A stretch of DNA of 18,088 nt from JBNKVT01 sp050299335 (GTDB lineage Bacteria; Pseudomonadota; Alphaproteobacteria; Rhodobacterales; Rhodobacteraceae). This document shows positions 13,233-18,088 of this stretch, piece by piece. The stretch lies in contig JBNKVT010000061.1 of the NCBI GenBank assembly GCA_050299335.1, positions 1 through 18,088 of the forward strand, given 5' to 3'. The translations under genes and the position numbers were made by a program. A model generated the notes under the pieces. That model had not been told where the DNA came from. It searched no databases and saw only the letters and a list, made by a program, of their open reading frames with translations. Position 1 is the first letter of the stretch. Each line of letters starts with the position of its first letter.

Positions 13233-15215
13233 ATGAAGCTGATGTTGTGCAGCTGCGACAAAAGCCAGAGCCTCGACCGGGAGGCCATCGCCTCGGCCAC
13301 CGGACTGACCTGTTCGCGCGTCCATTCCGCCCTTTGCACCAGCGAACTGGCCGAGGCTGCGGCTGCACTGGGCGAGGGCGACACGATCATCGCCTGCGGG
13401 CAGGAGACGGCGATATTCGAGGCGCTGGCCGACGAGCTGGCGCTCGATCCGCCGCAAATGGTCGATATCCGCGACCGCGCCGGGTGGTCGGATGAGGGCA
13501 AAGCGGCGACCCCGAAGATTGCCGCGCTTCTGGCCGATGCAGGGCTTGCCCTCCGTCCGGCCCCGACCATCGACATCCCGTCCGAAGGCATGTGCCTGAT
13601 CCTTGGGACCGCCGAGATCGTGCTGCCGGTCGCCGAGCAACTGGCCGAGAGCCTTGCGGTCACCGTCGTCACCACCGATGCGCCGGATTTCGTACCCGGT
13701 GCGACCCGGAAATTCGATCTGATGACCGGAAAGTTGCGGAATGCAACCGGATCGCTTGGCCGGTTCGAGGTCGGTTTCGATGGGCTTTCGGTGCTGAAGC
13801 CGGGCGGGCGCGGTACCCCGGAATTCTCGGACCCGCGCGACGGTGGTCGGTCGGAATGCGATATCATTCTCGATCTGCGCGGCGAGACGCCGCTTTTTGC
13901 CGCCCATGACAAGCGCGACGGCTATCTTCGCGCTGATCCGGGCGATCCGCTGGCGGTGGCGCGGGCGGTCTTCGAGGCTTCGCATCTTACCGGCACCTTT
14001 GAAAAGCCGCTCTATGTCCGCTTGGAGGAAAGCCTCTGCGCCCATTCCCGTGCCGGTCAGCCCGCCTGCACGCGTTGCCTCGATGTCTGCCCGACAGGGG
14101 CGATTACCTCGGCAGGCGATACGGTCGCCATCGATCCGAATATCTGTGCGGGCTGTGGCAGCTGTTCGGCGGTCTGTCCGTCCGGGGCCGTGGCCTATGA
14201 CGATCCCGCGCCGAGCCATCTGTTCACCCGGATGCGCACGCTGGCTGCGGCCTATCTCGATGCCGGAGGCACCAATCCACGGCTGCTTGTCCATGATGCG
14301 GAGCATGGGGGCGAGATGATCTCGCTCGCCGCCCGGTTCGGTCGAGGCCTGCCTTCGGCGGTCATTCCGATGGAGGTCAGCAATCTTGCCGGTTTCGGCC
14401 ATGCGGAGTTCCTCGTGGCGCTGGCTTCGGGCTTTACCGGGGTCGATATCCTGGTCGGCCCCCGGACCGAGCGCGAGGCGCTTGACCCGCAATTCGAGCT
14501 GACCCGCGCGATGCTGGAGGGGCTCGGCGTGGAAGCGGACCGTATCCGCCTGATCGAGCCGGAAGAGCCGGACGCGCTGTGCGATCTGCTTTACGGCCAT
14601 ATCCCAAATGCCCTGAAGGGCGAGGCCGTCCTGACGCTGGGTGGCCGCCGCGAGGCGACGCGTCTGGCCGCTAGGGCGCTGGCCGATGAAAAAGACGCGG
14701 TAATCGCCCTTCCCGAAGGCGCGCCCTATGGCGCGGTGCTGGTCGATACCGAGGCCTGCACCCTGTGCCTTGCCTGCGCCAGCCTCTGCCCACCGGGTGC
14801 CTTGGGCGACAATCCCGACCGGCCAGAGTTGCGCTTCAAGGAAGACGCCTGCCTGCAATGCGGGCTTTGTGCGCAGGTCTGCCCGGAGGATGCGATCATG
14901 CTCAAGCCGCAGCTGAATCTTGCCGACGCGGCGCTGCAAGAGCAGGTGCTGAACGAAGAGGAACCTTATCCTTGCATCGAATGCGGCAAGCTTTTCGGGG
15001 TCAGATCCACCATCGAGCGGATCGTGGCCAAGCTGGAGAACCAGCATTCGATGTTCACCAACTCCGATAACGCGAGATTGATCCGGATGTGTGACGATTG
15101 TCGTGTAAACGCCCAGTATCATTCCGAGGCCGCCCCCTTCCAGATGGGTGCCCGTCCGAAGGTGCGGACCACGGCAGATTATCTGGCGGAGCGCGACACG
15201 GACAAACCGGTCTGA
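13233..15215 (+). CDS. Four-cluster 4Fe-4S protein with HdrA-like N-terminus and MvhD-like middle (FDH-associated)
   Basis: A 660-residue cytoplasmic FeS protein, start supported by GGGGAGA seven bases upstream. Residues 1-70 (LMLCSCDKS...CTSEL...IIACGQETAIFEAL) resemble the HdrA N-terminal CxC region. Ferredoxin-type sites are C269/C279/C282/C286, C305/C308/C311/C315, C509/C512/C515/C519 and C540/C543/C546/C550. Residues about 375-450 (AEFLVALASGFTGVDILVGP, then MLEGLGVEADRIRLIEPEEP) resemble MvhD/FrhD-type domains but without their cysteines. The C-terminus has two more pairs, C581/C584 and C620/C623, perhaps a zinc or fifth cluster site. Such genes sit next to DUF3305/3306 in proteobacterial FDH islands. 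It is probably an electron donor or cluster-handling factor for FDH maturation, but function is unproven. Confidence 0.85.
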   Translation: MKLMLCSCDKSQSLDREAIASATGLTCSRVHSALCTSELAEAAAALGEGDTIIACGQETAIFEALADELALDPPQMVDIRDRAGWSDEGKAATPKIAALLADAGLALRPAPTIDIPSEGMCLILGTAEIVLPVAEQLAESLAVTVVTTDAPDFVPGATRKFDLMTGKLRNATGSLGRFEVGFDGLSVLKPGGRGTPEFSDPRDGGRSECDIILDLRGETPLFAAHDKRDGYLRADPGDPLAVARAVFEASHLTGTFEKPLYVRLEESLCAHSRAGQPACTRCLDVCPTGAITSAGDTVAIDPNICAGCGSCSAVCPSGAVAYDDPAPSHLFTRMRTLAAAYLDAGGTNPRLLVHDAEHGGEMISLAARFGRGLPSAVIPMEVSNLAGFGHAEFLVALASGFTGVDILVGPRTEREALDPQFELTRAMLEGLGVEADRIRLIEPEEPDALCDLLYGHIPNALKGEAVLTLGGRREATRLAARALADEKDAVIALPEGAPYGAVLVDTEACTLCLACASLCPPGALGDNPDRPELRFKEDACLQCGLCAQVCPEDAIMLKPQLNLADAALQEQVLNEEEPYPCIECGKLFGVRSTIERIVAKLENQHSMFTNSDNARLIRMCDDCRVNAQYHSEAAPFQMGARPKVRTTADYLAERDTDKPV

Positions 15216-15235
15216 GGCACGCCGAAGGAGGTTCG

Positions 15236-16006
15236 ATGCGTCTGGCGGGCTGTCTGTTGATCCTGGCGTTTGCGTTCCCGTTGCAGGCGCAGATGCCGAT
15301 GCGCGGCATCGATCTGGAAACGCCTGAAATGACCGAGGCAGACTTCACCCGCGCCGATATCGTGAAACGGCTGGAGGCCGGAGACCGGGATTTCTCGCGG
15401 GCCCGGCTGAACGGGCTTGATCTGTCGGGGCTGGATTTCTCGGGCGCGGTGCTGCAGGCGGCGTATCTGAACGGGACGAGTTTCGCAGGCGCCGATCTGA
15501 GCGGCGTGGTGCTGAGCCAGAGCTGGGCGCTGAATTCGGACTTTTCCGATGCGGATCTGTCCGGGGCGGTGCTGTTTCAGACCCAGTTCGGCGGCGCGAT
15601 GATGGACAGGGCCAATCTGACCGGCGCGCGCGCCGCGGCGGATTTCACGCGGGCCAGTCTTCAGGGGGCGGATTTCACTGGTGCGGACCTGTCGGCGGAC
15701 ATGCGCAACCAGTCAATGGGACTGATGCGCGGGGTGCTGCGGTCGGCCAATCTGCGGGAGGCAGATTTTACCGGGGCGCTGATGTCGCGGGCCGATCTGG
15801 AGTTCGCCAAGCTGCAGGGGGCGAACCTGACCGGGGCGGATCTGGCGATGGCCACGCTTGGCGGGGCCGATCTGACCGGGGCCAATGTCACCGGGGCCGC
15901 GCTTGAGAATGCCGACGTCACCTCGACGCGGCTGATCGACCTGAAAGGGGAGGCCGAAGAGAGTTTTTCCGCTGCCAGAAACCTCGGTCGTGCGATCAGG
16001 GACTAA
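15236..16006 (+). CDS. Secreted pentapeptide-repeat protein
   Basis: A 256-residue protein. The ATG at 15236 has AAGGAGG four bases upstream, starting ten bases after the FeS gene stop, so the two form an operon. Residues 1-19 are a signal peptide (LILAFAFPLQAQ). From about residue 32 to 230 the chain is built of A(D/N)LxG/A(D/N)FxG repeats (DFTRADI, NGLDLSGLDFSGAVL, GADLTGANVTGAAL), which fold as a right-handed quadrilateral beta-helix. The run is broken around residues 155-175 (DMRNQSMGLMRGVL). The C-terminal 25 residues are non-repetitive. Function is unknown. An export signal is unusual for this class and suggests a periplasmic scaffold near FDH. Confidence 0.9.
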   Translation: MRLAGCLLILAFAFPLQAQMPMRGIDLETPEMTEADFTRADIVKRLEAGDRDFSRARLNGLDLSGLDFSGAVLQAAYLNGTSFAGADLSGVVLSQSWALNSDFSDADLSGAVLFQTQFGGAMMDRANLTGARAAADFTRASLQGADFTGADLSADMRNQSMGLMRGVLRSANLREADFTGALMSRADLEFAKLQGANLTGADLAMATLGGADLTGANVTGAALENADVTSTRLIDLKGEAEESFSAARNLGRAIRD

Positions 16007-16018
16007 AGCCGGAAGGCT

Positions 16019-16672
16019 CTACCCTTCGGCGTCGTCCAGAAATGCCCTTACATCGGCGAACACCGTTTCGAACATCTCAGGCGTCAGCCGCCCGGTATTG
16101 GTGTTGTAGCGCGAGCAGTGGTAGCTGTCGAAAATCGTGAGCCCGCCGATCCGGTGTCGAGCGTTATGGCCGAATGGATGATCGGCGAGGCGGACACCGA
16201 AGCTGCGCAACAGGCTGTCATGGGCGATGCGGCCGAGGCAGACAAGGGCGCGGAGGCGGGGCAGGGCCTCGATCCTCGCCTTCAGGAAGGGGCGGCAATT
16301 GTTGATCTCGGCTCCGACGGGCTTGTTCTGCGGCGGCACGCAGCGCACGGCATTGGTGACCATAGCGTCAAGCAACACGAGCCCGTCATCGGGCCGTGCA
16401 TCGAACCGGCCATTGGCGAAACCGAACTTCGTGAGCGTGGCATAGAGAAGGTCCCCGGCGAAGTCCCCGGTAAAGGGCCGTCCCGTCCGGTTTGCCCCCG
16501 TAACCCCGGGTGCCAGACCGACGACAAGTAGTCTGGCGGCCTCGTCCCCGAAGGAGGCGACGGCACCGTTATACCAGCCGGGTTCCTTGTCGCGGCAGGC
16601 GTCACGGTAGGCGACAAGCCGAGGACAAAGACCGCAATCAGCCGGGGCTTCGGGCGGGATCGAGGCGGTCAA
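16019..16672 (-). CDS. Uracil-DNA glycosylase, family 5 (UDGb)-like
   Basis: A 217-residue DNA-repair enzyme that removes uracil and related bases. FeS-type cysteines are C13-x2-C16 and the pair in VRCVPPQ and NNCRPFL, 15 apart, as in family 4/5 enzymes. Motif 1 is VGLAPGVTGANRTGRPFTGD, which is the family 5 form with Ala-Pro-Gly rather than the Asp/Glu of families 1 and 4. The second motif is DSYHCSRYNTNTGRLT, where many family 5 members have HPS. It overlaps the NYN gene stop by four bases (16669-16672). It faces the pentapeptide gene tail to tail with only 12 bases between; an imperfect hairpin (16010-16031) overlaps its stop and may end both. Confidence 0.92.
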   Translation of the reverse strand: MTASIPPEAPADCGLCPRLVAYRDACRDKEPGWYNGAVASFGDEAARLLVVGLAPGVTGANRTGRPFTGDFAGDLLYATLTKFGFANGRFDARPDDGLVLLDAMVTNAVRCVPPQNKPVGAEINNCRPFLKARIEALPRLRALVCLGRIAHDSLLRSFGVRLADHPFGHNARHRIGGLTIFDSYHCSRYNTNTGRLTPEMFETVFADVRAFLDDAEG

Positions 16673-17250
16673 TCGTCGTCATCATCGCCGGTGGTTGCGC
16701 GGTTGCGGTCGACGGCCTCTTCACGCGGCGGGCGGCCGATGACGTCGCGCAGATCGTCCAGCTCGATGAAGTTGTCGCATTGACGGCGCAGCTCGTCGGC
16801 GATCATCGGCGGCTGCGAACGGATGGTGGAAACCACCGAAACCCGCACGCCCGAACGCTGCAGCGATTCGACCAGCGGGCGGAAGTCGCCATCGCCGGAA
16901 AACAGAACGATATGATCGACATGCGGGGCGAGTTCCATCGCGTCCACCGCCAGTTCGATATCCATGTTTCCCTTGATCTTGCGTCGCCCGGTTGAGTCCG
17001 TGAACTCCTTCGCCGCCTTGGTCACCATGGAGAAACCGTTATAGTTCAGCCAGTCCACCAGCGGCCGGATCGGCGAGTATTCCTCGCTCTCCAGAAGGGC
17101 GGTGTAGTAGAAGGCCCGCAAGAGCTTGCCGCGCCGCATGAATTCCGACCGCAATAGCTTGTAGTCGATATCGAAGCTCAGTGCTTTTGCCGCAGCATAA
17201 AGGTTCGAGCCGTCGATGAAGAGCGCCAGGCGCTCGTCCCGATAGAACAT
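16669..17250 (-). CDS. LabA-like NYN domain protein (DUF88), putative RNase
   Basis: A 193-residue cytoplasmic protein with the PIN-like NYN fold. The acidic metal-binding residues are seen in ALFIDGSNLYAAAKAL (Asp14), KGNMDIELAVDAMEL and LFSGDGDFRPLVESL, in the order usual for LabA/DUF88 proteins. The last 20 residues are polar and end in five aspartates. Such proteins are thought to be ribonucleases. It starts the two-gene unit with the uracil-DNA glycosylase and diverges from folK over a 121-bp gap. Its neighbourhood with folK fits Rhodobacteraceae chromosomes. Confidence 0.9.
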   Translation of the reverse strand: MFYRDERLALFIDGSNLYAAAKALSFDIDYKLLRSEFMRRGKLLRAFYYTALLESEEYSPIRPLVDWLNYNGFSMVTKAAKEFTDSTGRRKIKGNMDIELAVDAMELAPHVDHIVLFSGDGDFRPLVESLQRSGVRVSVVSTIRSQPPMIADELRRQCDNFIELDDLRDVIGRPPREEAVDRNRATTGDDDDD

Positions 17251-17371
17251 CCGAAATTCCTCAATTCACCCGTGCCGGCAGCTAAAATGGGTACAGGGGG
17301 TTACACGCCGGCTGGGTGTACCGTATTAGGATGTGACGCGAGAGGAAAGCGAAAACCGGGGAGTATTAACG

Positions 17372-17965
17372 GTGAAATACCTAATAAGTGCAGGATCAAA
17401 CCTGTCACTGACCACCCAGACGCCATATGATCTGGTGAAAAACGCCTCTGAGTTGCTGAAGAATGCTTTCGGGCCGGTGGAAATCAGCCGGTTTTACGCA
17501 ACACCCGCTTTTCCGGCCGGTTCCGGCCCCGATTTCATCAACATCGCGATGGCGTTCGACGCGACGATCGATGCGGCCGAGATGCTGGATTTCCTGCATT
17601 CGGTAGAGGCAGCCATCGGACGTAAACGTCAAGTGAGGTGGGGGCCGAGGATCATCGATCTCGACCTGCTCGCTGCCGGAAGCCAGGTGTCGCCCGATCT
17701 CGAAACCTTCGCCCGCTGGCGCGGTCTTTCCTTGGAAGAACAGCAGCGCCAGACGCCTGCGGAACTGATTCTGCCCCATCCGAGGCTTCAGGACCGCGCC
17801 TTTGTACTGCTGCCGCTGCGCGACATCGTTCCCGACTGGCAGCATCCGGTCACCGGCCTGAGTGTACGCCAGATGTGCGACCGCCTGAACCCCGCCGCCA
17901 TTGCCGCCTGCAGCATCGCCCCGGAACCCGAAGCACCATTGCAGAGCAATGGCGACATGGGTTGA
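17372..17965 (+). CDS. folK: 2-amino-4-hydroxy-6-hydroxymethyldihydropteridine diphosphokinase (HPPK)
   Basis: A 197-residue folate biosynthesis enzyme that pyrophosphorylates 6-hydroxymethyl-dihydropterin with ATP. The signature parts are SAGSNL near the start, FINIAMAF, the catalytic RWGPRIIDLDLL, and LPHPRLQDRAFVLLPLRDI. An insertion of about 20 residues (SPDLETFARWRGLSLEEQQR) and a C-terminal extension after the LNPAAIA region make it longer than E. coli HPPK (about 159). I chose the GTG at 17372 because GGGGAG is eight bases upstream and it begins directly at the first strand; the GTG at 17333 would add 13 residues unlike the family. In related genomes rpoZ follows, which would be beyond the window. 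Confidence 0.93.
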   Translation: MKYLISAGSNLSLTTQTPYDLVKNASELLKNAFGPVEISRFYATPAFPAGSGPDFINIAMAFDATIDAAEMLDFLHSVEAAIGRKRQVRWGPRIIDLDLLAAGSQVSPDLETFARWRGLSLEEQQRQTPAELILPHPRLQDRAFVLLPLRDIVPDWQHPVTGLSVRQMCDRLNPAAIAACSIAPEPEAPLQSNGDMG

Positions 17966-18088
17966 AGCCTGGGCCTTTGCCTTCATTTGTCTGAAACACT
18001 CCCTTTTCCAGAGGAGCTTTCCCGTCCTCCTTCTTTCAAATACTCCCCGGGGGGTGCGGGGGGGGGTGGCCCCCCCCCCGCGCCCCCC
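17966..18088. other. Non-coding tail ending in G/C homopolymers, possible contig end
   Basis: No gene is seen after folK. From 18041 the sequence becomes CCCC/GGGG runs: nine G (18058-18066), TGG, then ten C (18070-18079), a self-complementary hairpin. The TTTCAAATACTCCCC stretch before it (18034-18048) resembles a common Rhodobacteraceae intergenic motif as I recall it. Such homopolymers are also typical of failed assembly, so the last 40 bases should be trusted least. Confidence 0.6.

Noticed and set aside
13038..15122. Upstream extension of the DUF3305 frame into an 879-residue protein
   Set aside because: The added part is antisense to the 660-residue FeS protein, which has clear cysteine motifs and a good ribosome-binding site; DUF3305 begins with its own signature at 13037.
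17290..17322. GGTACA/TGTACC inverted repeat in the NYN-folK gap
   Set aside because: Only six-base arms, 21 bases apart; too weak to call an operator.
1..18088. CRISPR arrays, tRNA/rRNA genes, transposases, prophage or toxin-antitoxin genes
   Set aside because: I looked for regularly spaced repeats, transposase motifs and cloverleaf-like patterns and saw none.

Overview
The window looks like chromosomal DNA from a high-GC alphaproteobacterium, most likely of the Rhodobacteraceae (Roseobacter/Rhodobacter/Paracoccus-type). The basis is gene content and order, protein flavour (DUF3305/DUF3306/DUF6494/DUF6505 companions, NYN next to folK), strong GC bias at third codon positions (long antisense shadow frames) and short intergenic palindromes of a kind I associate with this family. 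No database search was possible. The right end (from about 18040) is a run of G and C homopolymers and may be a contig end.

The window is dominated by a respiratory, Tat-exported formate dehydrogenase (FDH) island of about 15.7 kb (339-16006). Its core lies on the minus strand and is transcribed right to left: DUF3305 (13037-12483), DUF3306 (12486-11821), then a promoter with a FadR/GntR-type operator, a TorD/DmsD-like chaperone (11661-11044), a 62-residue Tat-signal protein (10998-10810), the Mo/W-bisMGD catalytic subunit with Cys in place of Sec (10711-7814), the four-cluster FeS subunit (7801-7208), a large intercistronic hairpin (7157-7024), the cytochrome b gamma subunit with an extra periplasmic domain (6991-5753), a secreted WD40 propeller-cytochrome c fusion (5746-4427) and a 41-residue membrane peptide (4425-4300). 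Divergent from DUF3305 is a plus-strand pair: a 660-residue ferredoxin-like protein with HdrA- and MvhD-like segments, and a secreted pentapeptide-repeat protein.

The left part holds a second minus-strand operon (2813-339): DUF6494, an Mrp/NBP35 FeS carrier ATPase, a degenerate biotin/lipoate-ligase-like DUF4444 protein and a DUF6505 protein. Divergent from it is a secreted monohaem cytochrome c whose N-terminal half looks like a shrunken TupA-type tungstate/molybdate-binding domain. A fragment of another minus-strand gene lies at the left edge. Two non-coding stretches (49-338 and 3731-4299) are packed with short palindromes and one 135-bp near-palindrome.

The right part (16019-17965) is unrelated housekeeping: a family 5-like uracil-DNA glycosylase overlapping a LabA-like NYN nuclease gene (minus strand), and divergent folK (plus strand).

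Working model: formate is oxidised in the periplasm by the alpha-beta-gamma complex. The chaperone and Tat-signal peptide serve export and maturation, Mrp and the 660-residue FeS protein serve cluster supply or cytoplasmic electron transfer, and two unusual secreted c-type cytochromes are candidate periplasmic redox or metal-sensing partners. The last point is inference.
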